Assembly (NCBI RefSeq): GCF_003050705.1
Contig: NZ_QAOG01000002.1
Location: 682,001-746,000 of the forward strand
Origin: Sphingomonas aurantiaca
Lineage (GTDB): Bacteria; Pseudomonadota; Alphaproteobacteria; Sphingomonadales; Sphingomonadaceae
Length of the DNA: 64,000 nt
Direction of reading: 5' to 3'
Part shown: in pieces, positions 1 through 8,527 of the stretch
Layout: every line of letters begins with the position of its first letter
Position numbering within the stretch: the stretch's first letter is position 1
The notes under the pieces: model-generated
What the model was told of the DNA's origin: nothing
The model's database searches: none
The model's input: only the letters and a program-made list of their open reading frames with translations
Position numbers and translations under genes: made by a program

Positions 1-1554
1 GTTGATGCGCGCGAGCACGTCGGCGGCGACTTTCCGCGCGGCCTGACGCGAGCGATCGGCGGTCACGTCCTTCAGCACGGCAGCGCGGACCTGTGCCAGC
101 GGACGCGGCGTGGCGCGGACGACACGGCCGAGCGCGACGACCGCGAAGCCGCCATCGGTGCCGAGCTGGACGAGCTGCGGACCATCGCCATCGGCGGCCT
201 GGAACGCGGCGGCGACGAGCGGCGCGATCGCGGGATCGGGCTTGCTGGTCGCGTCGTCGGGATTGATGCCGCTGGCGATCAGCGCCGGCGTGGTGACGGG
301 CTTGAGCTTCTGGTCGGCGATCACTTCGTCGAACGTCGCGTTCTTCGAGAGCGAATCGTCGATCTTGTCGTGGATGTCGGACAGCGCGGCGGCTGCCTTC
401 TGGATCCCGAGCGCAGCGGCGATCTCGCCGCGGACCTGGTCGAGCGAGCGACCGGCGACGTTCTCGATCTTGTCGACCTTGGCGACCGTCCAGCCGAGCT
501 GCGTACGGACCGGGCCGATCACGGCTCCGCTCGCGGCGGCGAACACGGCATCGGCGACCTGCGCGGATGCGGTGCCGGCATAGGCAGCCTTTTCGACGCC
601 CGCCTGGGTCGAGGCTTCGAGGCCTGCGGCGCGTGCGGCATCGGCGAGGCTGGTGCCCGCCTTCACCTTGGCGGCGAGCGCGGTGGCGCCGGCCTGATCG
701 GCGACGACGACCTGCGTGATCGTACGCTTCTCGGTGGCCGCATAGCGTGCGCGGTCCTGCTGATAGGCCTTGGCGATTTCGGCGTCGGTCGCGGCGGCCT
801 GAGTCTTGACCTGATCGGGCGAGACGACCGCGTAGCGGACGATGCGACGCTCGGGCACGGTGTAGCGCGCGATGTTGCGCGTGTAGAAGGTGTTGAGATC
901 GGCATCGCTCGGCGCGGCACCGGCGGGGACGACGGCGGCGGGGATGAAGCCGATCGTGCCGGTGCGCTTCTCGAGCAGGAGCGAGGCATAGGGGAGCGCG
1001 AGCTGGCTCGAGACCTGCGTGGCGCCGGTGCTCGGGATCGTCAGCTGCTGCGCGAAGGTATCGCGGACGATGTCGCTGCGGATCTGCGCGTCGGTCAGCT
1101 TGCGCTGCGCGAGCACCTGCCGATAGAGATTCTCGTCGAACTTGCCGGTCGGGCCCTGCAACGCGGGGATGCTGGCGATCTGGCCGTCGACCGAGCGCTT
1201 GCTGACGACCATGCCCTGAGCGCGGCCGAACTGCTCGAGCGCCATGCTGGAGATGATCCGGTCGAGCGTGCCTTCGAAACCGCCCTGGTTGACGAAGGTC
1301 GCCATGTCGAGCGTCGGCTGCTGCTGGCGGAAGCCTTCGAGCTGGGTCTGCGCCTGCGTCTTGAGCTCGTTCGCGCTGACCTCGGCCTTGCCGACCGTGG
1401 CCACGTCGCCGCCGGTGATCCCTGCGCCACCGGTCATCGAGCTCAGCCCCGTGACGTCACCCGCCGCGAAGGCGAGCGCGATCACGCCGAGCACGAGGAA
1501 GGTGATGATCACGCCGACCTTCGAATGGGTAAGGCGGCGGAAGAAAGCGAGCAT
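1..1554 (-). CDS. ppiD: Periplasmic peptidyl-prolyl isomerase/chaperone, PpiD-like (partial, C-terminus off the left edge)
   Basis: 518 codons are visible and the frame runs off the left edge. The protein starts MLAFFRRLTHSKVGVI, with one membrane anchor at about residues 13-31. A SurA_N-type helical region follows (about 45-190), with the phrase TLDMATFVNQGGFEGTLDRI. A parvulin-like (PpiC) region follows from about residue 220. This is the PpiD layout: an inner-membrane-anchored periplasmic foldase acting near the Sec translocon. PpiD-type proteins are usually a little over 600 residues, so roughly 100 are probably missing. The ATG at 1554 is chosen because the transmembrane anchor begins right after it. 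It is divergent from tpiA across 162 bp. Whether the parvulin domain is catalytically active cannot be judged here. Confidence 0.85.
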   Translation of the reverse strand, partial: MLAFFRRLTHSKVGVIITFLVLGVIALAFAAGDVTGLSSMTGGAGITGGDVATVGKAEVSANELKTQAQTQLEGFRQQQPTLDMATFVNQGGFEGTLDRIISSMALEQFGRAQGMVVSKRSVDGQIASIPALQGPTGKFDENLYRQVLAQRKLTDAQIRSDIVRDTFAQQLTIPSTGATQVSSQLALPYASLLLEKRTGTIGFIPAAVVPAGAAPSDADLNTFYTRNIARYTVPERRIVRYAVVSPDQVKTQAAATDAEIAKAYQQDRARYAATEKRTITQVVVADQAGATALAAKVKAGTSLADAARAAGLEASTQAGVEKAAYAGTASAQVADAVFAAASGAVIGPVRTQLGWTVAKVDKIENVAGRSLDQVRGEIAAALGIQKAAAALSDIHDKIDDSLSKNATFDEVIADQKLKPVTTPALIASGINPDDATSKPDPAIAPLVAAAFQAADGDGPQLVQLGTDGGFAVVALGRVVRATPRPLAQVRAAVLKDVTADRSRQAARKVAADVLARIN

Positions 1555-1716
1555 GGACAGCCGATCGACAGGGATGGGAACGGCGTTGCTTTACGGGCGC
1601 GCGGGCAGCTCTTCAAGTCAGGCGCTGCAAAGGGCGTGCGGACGTATAGGGGACGTTGCGGACTTGTGCGGGGCGGGTGCGGCGCTATCGCTGGGCGAAA
1701 TATCCGGGAGATAGTG

Positions 1717-2460
1717 ATGCGTCGCAAGCTTGTAGCAGGAAACTGGAAGATGAACGGGTCGCGGGCGATGCTCGTCGAACTCGATGCGATCGCCGCGGCG
1801 GCGGGCGCTGCGCCCGGGATCGACGTGTCGGTCGCGGTGCCGTTCACGCTGATCGCGGCGGCGTCCGAGCGGGTGCCGACCCTCGCAATCGGCGCCGAGG
1901 ACGTTCACGAGGCGGAGTCGGGCGCGCATACCGGGTGCGTGTCGGCGTCGATGGTCAAGGAAGTCGGCGCGTCGTTCACGATCGTCGGGCATTCGGAACG
2001 CCGGTCGGACCAGCACGAGACGAGCCACGACGCCTGGGCGAAGGCAGCGGCGGCGCACAAGCAGGGGCTGAACGTCATCCTGTGCTGCGGCGAGACCGAG
2101 GCCGAGCGCGATGCGGACCGGGCCGAGCGCGTCGTGCAGGCGCAGATCGAGAAGTCGGTACCGGACAATGCGGACGGCAGCTGGTTCACGCTCGCCTATG
2201 AGCCCCGCTGGGCGATCGGCACCGGGCGCACGCCGACTCTGGAGGAGATCGCGGCGATCCACGCGATCGCGCGCGCGAAGTTGCGGATGCTGATCGGCGA
2301 CAGGGCTGCCGGTGTGCGGATCCTCTACGGCGGCTCGGTCACGGGCGCGAATGCGGCGTCGATCCTCGATACGCCGAACGTCGACGGGGCGCTGGTCGGG
2401 GGTGCGAGCCTGACCGCGGCGAAGTTCGTGCCGATCATCGAGGCCGCAGCTTCGCTGTGA
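1717..2460 (+). CDS. tpiA: Triose-phosphate isomerase
   Basis: A 247-residue TIM-barrel enzyme interconverting dihydroxyacetone phosphate and glyceraldehyde-3-phosphate in the cytosol (glycolysis/gluconeogenesis). The catalytic residues are visible: K11 in AGNWKMNG, H92 in VGHSERR and E162 in AYEPRWAIGTG, plus the phosphate-binding YGGSV near residue 205. The ATG at 1717 is preceded by GGGAG with 6-nt spacing (1706-1710) and gives the normal family length; the open frame continues upstream but has no family similarity there. One oddity: the N-terminal hinge of the active-site loop reads PRW where PVW or a similar hydrophobic is usual (R164). It is transcribed divergently from ppiD. Confidence 0.97.
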   Translation: MRRKLVAGNWKMNGSRAMLVELDAIAAAAGAAPGIDVSVAVPFTLIAAASERVPTLAIGAEDVHEAESGAHTGCVSASMVKEVGASFTIVGHSERRSDQHETSHDAWAKAAAAHKQGLNVILCCGETEAERDADRAERVVQAQIEKSVPDNADGSWFTLAYEPRWAIGTGRTPTLEEIAAIHAIARAKLRMLIGDRAAGVRILYGGSVTGANAASILDTPNVDGALVGGASLTAAKFVPIIEAAASL

Positions 2461-2498
2461 ACGCTTGCGTCGAACAGCGTTAAGTGTCGATAAACACT
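2460..2498. other. Two short inverted repeats after tpiA
   Basis: AACGCT (2460-2465) pairs with AGCGTT (2476-2481), and AGTGT (2483-2487) pairs with ACACT (2494-2498). The following DNA is AT-rich (cataattaatgtg) but has no clean T-run. They could form a weak transcription end for tpiA or an operator for the next gene; the sequence does not decide. Confidence 0.3.
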
Positions 2499-2563
2499 GT
2501 GCTCTCATAATTAATGTGTGATTCGTTGAGCGGCGAGACGCTGTCATTCGGGCGGGGATTGAT

Positions 2564-3262
2564 ATGGCCAAGTGGTTTCGCGGGTGCGTCGGTGCCTCGA
2601 TCGCAGTCTGCGCGGTGGTGGCGGCGATCCCCGCCAGCGCGGAGACGCCGCGCGAATTGCTGACCCAGGCAGGGTTCGTCGATCGGGACCGCGGGATGGC
2701 GCTGGCGCGGATCGACAAGGCCGCCGCGGTCGCGGGGCAGGCGCTCAGTCGCGCGCCGGGCGACCAGGAAGCCGCGATCATGCAGGCGATGGCGAACGGC
2801 TATCGCGCCAAGCTGCTGGGCAACCGCGCGCAGGCGATCGCTGCGCGGAAACAATATGAGGCGCTGGTGACCCGCTATCCGCGCAATGCCGAGGCGCAGG
2901 CGGCGCTCGGCGCGTGGCATGTCGGGGTGATCGCCAAGCTCGGGCGGTTCGTCGGGCGGGCGGTGGCGGGGGCGCAGAAGGCGACCGGGTTCGAGGCGCT
3001 CGACAAGTCGGTGGCGCTCGGCGGCAATCGCGCGATGTTCGCGGGGCTGGCGGGGTTGCTGCGGCTGGAGCTCGATCCGAACGATGCGCGGGGACGCGCG
3101 CTGGTCGAGACGGCGAGCAAGGCGCCGACGCCGACCGCGATCGACGGGTTCGTGCGCAAGGCGGCGGCAGCGGTGCTGGTGCCGCTGCGCGCGGGCGATG
3201 CGGATGCGACCAAGGCGCTGGCGGACAAGCTGCTGCCGTTCGGGCAGTTCGCGACGGGGTAA
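2564..3262 (+). CDS. Secreted helical-repeat (TPR-like) protein of unknown function
   Basis: 232 residues. It has a clear signal peptide (MAKWFRGCVGASIAVCAVVAAIPASA, probable cleavage after ASA, residue about 26) and is therefore predicted periplasmic. The rest is Ala-rich amphipathic helix. Spans such as ALSRAPGDQEAAIMQAMANG (about 63-82) and YEALVTRYPRNAEAQAALGAW (about 106-126) have TPR spacing and a Pro at the repeat boundary. I recognise no catalytic motif. It stands alone between tpiA and a REPIN-type repeat, with no obvious operon partner. A scaffold or adaptor role is only what TPR-like folds generally suggest. Confidence 0.7.
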   Translation: MAKWFRGCVGASIAVCAVVAAIPASAETPRELLTQAGFVDRDRGMALARIDKAAAVAGQALSRAPGDQEAAIMQAMANGYRAKLLGNRAQAIAARKQYEALVTRYPRNAEAQAALGAWHVGVIAKLGRFVGRAVAGAQKATGFEALDKSVALGGNRAMFAGLAGLLRLELDPNDARGRALVETASKAPTPTAIDGFVRKAAAAVLVPLRAGDADATKALADKLLPFGQFATG

Positions 3263-3286
3263 GGGCTGGCGTCGCCTTTCGCCGCC

Positions 3287-3380
3287 GTCATTCCCGCGGA
3301 GGCGGGAACCCATATTGGCTGGCGGACGAGATAAATCGCTGACGTTTGAGGCTATGGATCCCCGCCTGCGCGGGGATGAC
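3287..3380. repeat. REPIN-like paired hairpin repeat (CCCGCGRAGGCGGG type)
   Basis: A left hairpin (GTCATTCCCGCGGAGGCGGG) and a right hairpin ending CGCGGGGATGAC stand in inverted orientation around a core of about 45 bp. It lies between two convergent genes. Related copies are at 9648, 19331 and 27407. Confidence 0.75.
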
Positions 3381-3403
3381 GAGCCTATGTACGATGTTTC
3401 CGA

Positions 3404-4789
3404 TCAGCGCGCATACCGCTTCGCGAGCATCGCGAAGGTGGCGCGCAGCGCATAGGCCTCGCCACCCTTCGGCCGGCCCGGTTTCGCCGATGGACGCCAG
3501 GCGAACACATCGAGATGCGCCCAGGCGGTGCCCTTGGGCACGAACCGGCGGAGGAACAGCGCGGCCGTGACCGCGCCGGCAAAGCCGCCATCGGGGGCGT
3601 TGACCATGTCCGCGACGTCCGAGCGCAGCATCTCGTCATAGGCGTTCCAAAGCGGCAGGCGCCACATCGGGTCAATCTGCTCGATCCCGGCCGCGAGCAG
3701 GTCGGCGGCGAGCGTCTCGTCGTCGGTGAACAGCGGCGGGAGGTCGGGACCGAGCGCGACGCGCGCCGCGCCGGTGAGGGTCGCGAAGTCGAGGATGAGC
3801 GTCGGGTTGCTCTCGCCTGCCTTGGTGAGGGCATCGCCGAGGACGAGCCGCCCTTCGGCGTCGGTGTTGGTGTTCTCGACCGTCAGGCCCTTGCGCGTGG
3901 CGAGCACGTCGCCGGGGCGGAAGGCGTTGCCCGCGATCGCGTTCTCGACCGCGGGGATCAGGAGGTGGAGGCGGACGGGGAGCTTTGCCGCCATCACGAG
4001 GCTCGCCAGCGCGAGCGCGTGCGCGGCGCCGCCCATGTCCTTCTTCATCAGCCGCATGCCGGCGGACGGCTTGATGTCGAGCCCGCCGGTGTCGAAGGTG
4101 ACGCCCTTGCCGACCAGCGCGATGCGCGGGTGCGCGGGGTCGCCCCATTCGAGCTCGATCAGCCGCGGTGCGCGGTCCTTGGCGGCGGCCTGGCCGACCG
4201 CGTGGATCATCGGGTAGCCGGTCGCGAGCGCGTCGCCGCGCGTGACCGTGACGGTTGCGCCGTGGCGTTTTGCGAGCGTCTCGGCGGCGGCCTCCAAGTC
4301 GGCGGGGCCCATGTCGGAGGCGCCGGTGTTGACCAGATCGCGGACCATCGCGGTGGCTTCGGCGAGGCGCACGGTCTCGTCGATCGAGGTGGCGTCGGCG
4401 GTCAGCAGGATGCGTGCGCCGATCGGATCGGGCTTCACGTAGCGCGTGAACTGGTGCTGGGCGAGCATCCAGCCGAGCCCGGCGGCGCCCACCGGGCTGT
4501 CCGCGAGGCGGTAGGTGCCCGCGGGCAGCGACGCGCCGAGCGAGGCGATCCGCCACGGCGACGTCAGCGCTTCGTTGCAGACGAGCAGCATCGCCCAGTC
4601 GTCGGCGGCGTCGCCGGGGAGGACCGCGCGGTCGCCGGCTTTTCCGGTCAGCCGGTGCGCTGCTACCGTCGTGCGGACTCGTTGTGGCTGCGTGCCGAGC
4701 CAAGTGTCGTACGCGTCGGGATGGACGACGTGGATCGTCCGCGCGGGCTGGCCACGGTCGGGCAGGAGCATCGAAGCGAAGTCGGTCAT
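3404..4789 (-). CDS. Leucyl aminopeptidase family protein (M17)
   Basis: 461 residues. The M17 signature NTDAEGRLVLGDAL is intact, as are the metal-site phrases GKGVTFDTGGLDIKPS and MKKDMGGAAHAL. M17 enzymes are hexameric cytosolic dizinc (or Mn) aminopeptidases that release N-terminal residues from peptides. The N-terminal domain (about 1-160) is divergent and the catalytic domain occupies about 160-455. There is no signal peptide. Its ATG overlaps the stop of the upstream serine hydrolase by four bases, so the two are probably translationally coupled and both may serve peptide turnover. PepA-type enzymes are about 480-500 residues, so this is one of the shorter M17 forms. Substrate preference is not readable from sequence. 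Confidence 0.93.
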   Translation of the reverse strand: MTDFASMLLPDRGQPARTIHVVHPDAYDTWLGTQPQRVRTTVAAHRLTGKAGDRAVLPGDAADDWAMLLVCNEALTSPWRIASLGASLPAGTYRLADSPVGAAGLGWMLAQHQFTRYVKPDPIGARILLTADATSIDETVRLAEATAMVRDLVNTGASDMGPADLEAAAETLAKRHGATVTVTRGDALATGYPMIHAVGQAAAKDRAPRLIELEWGDPAHPRIALVGKGVTFDTGGLDIKPSAGMRLMKKDMGGAAHALALASLVMAAKLPVRLHLLIPAVENAIAGNAFRPGDVLATRKGLTVENTNTDAEGRLVLGDALTKAGESNPTLILDFATLTGAARVALGPDLPPLFTDDETLAADLLAAGIEQIDPMWRLPLWNAYDEMLRSDVADMVNAPDGGFAGAVTAALFLRRFVPKGTAWAHLDVFAWRPSAKPGRPKGGEAYALRATFAMLAKRYAR

Positions 4790-6177
4790 GAAGCGGGTGC
4801 CACCAAAAGTTGTTCGTACCGGCCGGTCGCGCCGGGCTCGGCATAGGTGCTGAGCGAGAGCGCGCGGTCGGGATAGGTTATCCGATAGGTGCGGTTGACG
4901 AAGCCGCCGCGCAAGCGGGTCTTGCCGGTTTGTGCGAACGCGGTCGGCTCGCCGAGGATGCCGAGGCTCGATTTATAGTCGGCCAGTGCGACCGGCTTGA
5001 AGTAGTAATTGGCATCTTCGGTGAGGCCCTTGCGGTCGAGCGTGCCGGTGCGGAGTTGGTCGTAGACGGCGCGGGCGTGGGCGAGCGCCGCGGTGTCCTC
5101 GGCGTTCGCGACGGGGGTGGGCAGGACGATCTTCGCGACGCCCTTCGAGATGCGGCCGACCGCGTCGCTGAACCAGCTGTTGGTGAGGACGACGATCGCG
5201 GCCTGGTCGTCGGGATAGACGATGTTCTCGGACAGGAAGCCCACCGCCTCGCCGCTATGTTCGACATAGCGACGACCGTCGGCGCTGCCGGTGAAGACGC
5301 CGAGGCCGTAGCCGTTGCTCGATCCGTCGGCGAGCTTGACGGGGGTTTCCTGCGCGGCCCAGTCGTCGGCGGGCAGTGTGGTGCGGGAGAGGCGCGCGAC
5401 GTCCCATTTGGCGAGATCCTGCGCGCTCATCGAGAGTTCGCCGGCGGCATAGAGCCAGCCATCCGCGCTCGGCGTCTCGGCGCGGACGGGGCCAAGCGCG
5501 AACCGGCCATAGCCTTGCGGGAACGCCTTGCCGATCGCCTTGTCCTGGTCGAGCGCGCGGATATCGAGCGGCTTGAAGATGCGCTGCTGGAGGAAGGACA
5601 GGAGTGGTTGGCCGGACACCTTCTCGACGATCATCCCCGCGACGACATAGCCCGTGTTCGAATATTGCCACTGCGTGCCGGGTGCGAAATCGAGCGGCTT
5701 CTTGGCCCAGCGGTCGACGATCTGCTGCGGCGTGACGGGCTTGGCCATCGCGGCGAAGCTGTAATCCTGCGGCCAGTAGTCCTGCAGCCCCGAGGTGTGG
5801 CTGAGCAACTGGCGGATCGTGATGCGGTCGCCGCCGGTGATGCCGGGGATGTATTTGGCGACGGTGTCGTCGAGCGACAGCTTGCCCTCGTCCTCGAGCA
5901 GCAGGATCGCGGCGGCGGTGAACTGCTTGGAGATCGAGGCAATCTGGTAGGGGAGTTTCGGGTCCGCCGTCGCGATCGCCTCGGAGGGTTTGCCGTACGC
6001 CTTGGCGAACACGATCCGCCCGCCGCGCACCACCGCGATCGAGGCGGAGGGGACGCCGGTGTCGCCAAGCGCGCCGGCGACGAGCGTGTCGATCTGCGCG
6101 GTCTCGGCAGGGGTGAGCGACTGGGCGATGGCGGGAGCCGGCAGCAGCGCGGCGACGGCGAGAAGGCGGGTCAACAT
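4786..6177 (-). CDS. Periplasmic serine hydrolase, class C beta-lactamase/DD-peptidase fold
   Basis: 463 residues with a signal peptide (MLTRLLAVAALLPAPAIAQ, cleavage near residue 19). The penicillin-recognising motifs are all present: SISK (S81, K84), YSN (172-174) and HSG (306-308) in the place of KTG. HTSGLQDYW near 127 is the usual second landmark of this family. Members include esterases, DD-peptidases and D-aminopeptidases; the HSG triad and the long C-terminal lipocalin-like extension (about 350-463) fit an esterase or peptidase better than a true AmpC lactamase. It is the first gene of a two-gene unit with the M17 aminopeptidase (4-bp overlap). Confidence 0.9.
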   Translation of the reverse strand: MLTRLLAVAALLPAPAIAQSLTPAETAQIDTLVAGALGDTGVPSASIAVVRGGRIVFAKAYGKPSEAIATADPKLPYQIASISKQFTAAAILLLEDEGKLSLDDTVAKYIPGITGGDRITIRQLLSHTSGLQDYWPQDYSFAAMAKPVTPQQIVDRWAKKPLDFAPGTQWQYSNTGYVVAGMIVEKVSGQPLLSFLQQRIFKPLDIRALDQDKAIGKAFPQGYGRFALGPVRAETPSADGWLYAAGELSMSAQDLAKWDVARLSRTTLPADDWAAQETPVKLADGSSNGYGLGVFTGSADGRRYVEHSGEAVGFLSENIVYPDDQAAIVVLTNSWFSDAVGRISKGVAKIVLPTPVANAEDTAALAHARAVYDQLRTGTLDRKGLTEDANYYFKPVALADYKSSLGILGEPTAFAQTGKTRLRGGFVNRTYRITYPDRALSLSTYAEPGATGRYEQLLVAPAS

Positions 6178-6270
6178 CGCCGCAACGAAGCAGAACCGGG
6201 TCGTCGGTGCAACGCCGTGATTTTAATTACGCGTCGGTAGAGGGGGTTAGGCTATGGCAGAAATGTTGAC

Positions 6271-6296
6271 GGAACATGGATCAATATGGCGACGTT
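6271..6296 (+). promoter_or_regulatory. EcfG-type general-stress promoter (GGAAC-N17-CGTT)
   Basis: GGAAC at 6271-6275 and CGTT at 6293-6296 are separated by 17 bp. This matches the alphaproteobacterial EcfG (general stress sigma factor) consensus exactly. It lies about 45 bp upstream of the ATG of the small membrane protein at 6342. Confidence 0.7.
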
Positions 6297-6341
6297 TTAT
6301 GGCGGGGCCGGGAGCCCGTCACTTCCGAGGGGACTAGAACC

Positions 6342-6488
6342 ATGCTGTATACCATCGCCATCATCCTGCTTATTCTCTGGCTGGCCGGGTTCGCCTTCCA
6401 TGTCGCCGGCGGGCTGATCCATATCCTGCTGGTGATCGCGGTCATCGTCGTGCTGGTGAAGCTGTTCACCGGGCGCAACGTCGTCTGA
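6342..6488 (+). CDS. Small hydrophobic membrane protein, lmo0937 family
   Basis: 48 residues, almost entirely two hydrophobic helices (MLYTIAIILLILWLAGFAFH, then a Gly-Gly turn, then LIHILLVIAVIVVLVKLF), ending in a short basic tail. This matches the widespread lmo0937-type mini membrane proteins, whose function is unknown and which are often stress-induced. The ATG at 6342 is preferred over upstream in-frame starts because the family begins exactly with this helix. The perfect EcfG-type promoter 45 bp upstream supports control by the general stress response. It has no operon partner. Confidence 0.85.
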   Translation: MLYTIAIILLILWLAGFAFHVAGGLIHILLVIAVIVVLVKLFTGRNVV

Positions 6489-6599
6489 CCGGCATCATGG
6501 CGTTATTGCCAGTCGGTTTACAAGATTAAGTACATGCCCAAATAGAAAACGCCGATGCCGTAAAATTGGTTGATGGGTTGTACTAAAATTATCGAGTTC

Positions 6600-6623
6600 G
6601 GCGGTGTTTGCAAAGACACCGCC
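6600..6623. other. Intergenic stem-loop
   Basis: GGCGGTGT (6600-6607) pairs perfectly with ACACCGCC (6616-6623) around an 8-nt loop, and GTTC/GAAC outer arms lie further out. It sits in the AT-richer 236-bp gap between two small membrane-protein genes. No T-run follows, so an operator or mRNA structure is as likely as a terminator. Confidence 0.4.
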
Positions 6624-6724
6624 AAATCGAACCCATTACATGTTGCAAGCCTCCCGCGAGATGCAATGATTGCCATTGATCCGGTACAGCCACTTTGCAG
6701 GCTCTTCGGATCGAAGGAGGTTGT

Positions 6725-7009
6725 ATGCTATACGCCTATCTTGCGATGATCGGCTGGTGTGGAACGAAGTGGCCAGGCTGCTGGCGCTGGCCGCATCCAG
6801 GCCCCGGTCCTGACCCGGAGCCTTGGTGGGACCTCGCCATCGGGGTGATCGGCAGCATTGGCGGCATCATCGCCGTCGGTCTCTTCCGAACGCTGCTGCC
6901 CGAAGGGTTGACCGCCGTCACGACGACGGCGTTCTTCGGCGGTGCATTCGCCGCCACGGCGGTCGGGTCGCTCGCCGCGCTGCGCGGGACAGCGGGTCGG
7001 AAGGTCTAG
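6725..7009 (+). CDS. Small membrane protein of unknown function, Pro/Trp-rich N-terminus
   Basis: 94 residues. A strong ribosome binding site (GAAGGAGG, 6713-6720) lies 4 nt before the ATG at 6725, which fixes the start. The N-terminal part has a short hydrophobic stretch, then a Trp/Pro-rich segment (CWRWPHPGPGPDPEPWWD). Two hydrophobic helices follow (about 35-51 and 62-85) with small residues (GVIGSIGGIIAVG, GGAFAATAVGSLAAL). I do not recognise the family; similar small proteins occur in sphingomonads. Nothing nearby indicates a role. Confidence 0.6.
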   Translation: MLYAYLAMIGWCGTKWPGCWRWPHPGPGPDPEPWWDLAIGVIGSIGGIIAVGLFRTLLPEGLTAVTTTAFFGGAFAATAVGSLAALRGTAGRKV

Positions 7010-7068
7010 GGCGATCGGGCTGGTACGGCGATCCAGCATAGCATCCCGATGCCCCGACCCCGGGAGAC

Positions 7069-8421
7069 TTATACGGGCACGCCGTAGAGATCGTGGTCGT
7101 CGGCGTCCTCGATCGTGACCGGTACGATATCGCCGACCGTCAGATGGCCGGCGTCGCGCAGGAAGACCTCGCCGTCGATCTCGGGCGCGTCGGCCTTCGA
7201 GCGGCCCGTTGCGCCTTCCTCGTCTACTGCGTCGATGATCACGTCGAGCGTCCGACCGATCTTTGCCTGCAACTTCGCCGCGGAGATTGCCGCGGTCTTT
7301 TCCATGATGCGGGCGTAGCGCTCTTCCTTGAGCTCTTCGGGGACATGGTCGGGCAGCAGGTTCGCGGCGGCGCCCTCGACGGGTTCGAAGCGGAATGCGC
7401 CGACCCGGTCGAGCTGCGCTTCGTCGAGCCAGTCGAGCAGATACTGGAAATCCTCCTCGGTCTCGCCGGGGAAGCCGACGACGAAGGTCGAGCGGATCGT
7501 GATGTCGGGCGCGATCTCACGCCATTTGTGGATGCGCTGTAGCACCTTGGCGTCGTTGCCGGGGCGCTTCATCAGGCGCAGCACCGACGGCGCGGCGTGC
7601 TGGAACGGGATGTCGAGATACGGCAGCACGAGGCCCTCCGCCATCAGCGGGATGACGTGATCGACGTGCGGATAGGGGTAGACGTAGTGGAGGCGCACCC
7701 AGGGGGCGATCTTGCCGAGTTCGCGCGAGAGATCGGTCATGTGCGCGCGCACCTCGCGGGCCTCGCCGCGTGACATCGGGCCGCCGGACTTTACCGGCCA
7801 GCTGGCGTGGCGCAGGTCGACGCCGTAGGCCGAGGTGTCCTGGCTGATGACCAGCAGTTCCTTCGTGCCGGCTTCGACGAGCTTTTCGGCCTCGCGCAGG
7901 ATCGCGTCGGGGCGGCGGCTGACGAGGTCGCCGCGCAGGCTCGGGATGATGCAGAACGAGCAGCGGTGGTTGCAGCCTTCCGAGATCTTCAGATAGCTGT
8001 AGTGGCGCGGCGTGAGCTTCAGCCCGGCGTCGGGGATCAGGTTCAGGAACGCCGATGGCGGCATCGGCGCGGCGTCGTGGACCGCGCCGACGACCTGCTC
8101 ATATTCGTGCGCGCCGGTGATCGCGAGCACCTGCGGAAAGCGCGCGCGGATCGCGTCGGCTTCCTTGCCCATGCAGCCGGTGACGATGACCCGGCCATTC
8201 TCGGCGATGGCTTCGCCGATCGCCTCGAGGCTTTCTTCCTTTGCCGAATCGAGGAAGCCGCAGGTGTTGACCAGCACGACGTCCGCGCCGGCATAATCGG
8301 GCGACATCTGATAGCCGTCGCCGCGCAGCTGCGTGAGGATCCGTTCGCTATCGACCAGGTTCTTCGGACAGCCGAGCGAGACCATGCCGATTTTCGGCGG
8401 GGAGGGGAGTGTTGTTGCCAT
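7069..8421 (-). CDS. rimO: Ribosomal protein S12 methylthiotransferase RimO
   Basis: A radical-SAM methylthiotransferase that beta-methylthiolates the conserved Asp of ribosomal protein S12. Three parts are visible: an N-terminal UPF0004 domain beginning [17 protein letters not shown], whose Cys residues bind the auxiliary Fe-S cluster; the radical-SAM core with [11 protein letters not shown] (CxxxCxxC); and a C-terminal TRAM-like region (about 385-450). With the ATG at 8421 ([10 protein letters not shown]) the protein is 450 residues, typical for RimO. An ATG five codons upstream (8436) is possible, and neither has a strong Shine-Dalgarno. The core phrase [12 protein letters not shown] favours RimO over MiaB. 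It is divergent from anmK across about 106 bp. Confidence 0.95.
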   Translation of the reverse strand: MATTLPSPPKIGMVSLGCPKNLVDSERILTQLRGDGYQMSPDYAGADVVLVNTCGFLDSAKEESLEAIGEAIAENGRVIVTGCMGKEADAIRARFPQVLAITGAHEYEQVVGAVHDAAPMPPSAFLNLIPDAGLKLTPRHYSYLKISEGCNHRCSFCIIPSLRGDLVSRRPDAILREAEKLVEAGTKELLVISQDTSAYGVDLRHASWPVKSGGPMSRGEAREVRAHMTDLSRELGKIAPWVRLHYVYPYPHVDHVIPLMAEGLVLPYLDIPFQHAAPSVLRLMKRPGNDAKVLQRIHKWREIAPDITIRSTFVVGFPGETEEDFQYLLDWLDEAQLDRVGAFRFEPVEGAAANLLPDHVPEELKEERYARIMEKTAAISAAKLQAKIGRTLDVIIDAVDEEGATGRSKADAPEIDGEVFLRDAGHLTVGDIVPVTIEDADDHDLYGVPV

Positions 8422-8527
8422 GAAGCCCGCGCACATAGGCGAAAAGTTCGGTTTTTTCTAGGCGGCGCGAGGGGCATCATCCATGGGGAGGCCGATTGCG
8501 AGACGCGGTGCCCGGGAAGGATTTTAA

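Noticed and set aside
4786..6177. AmpC-type beta-lactamase (resistance gene)
   Set aside because: The third motif is HSG rather than KTG and the C-terminal extension fits esterase/DD-peptidase relatives.
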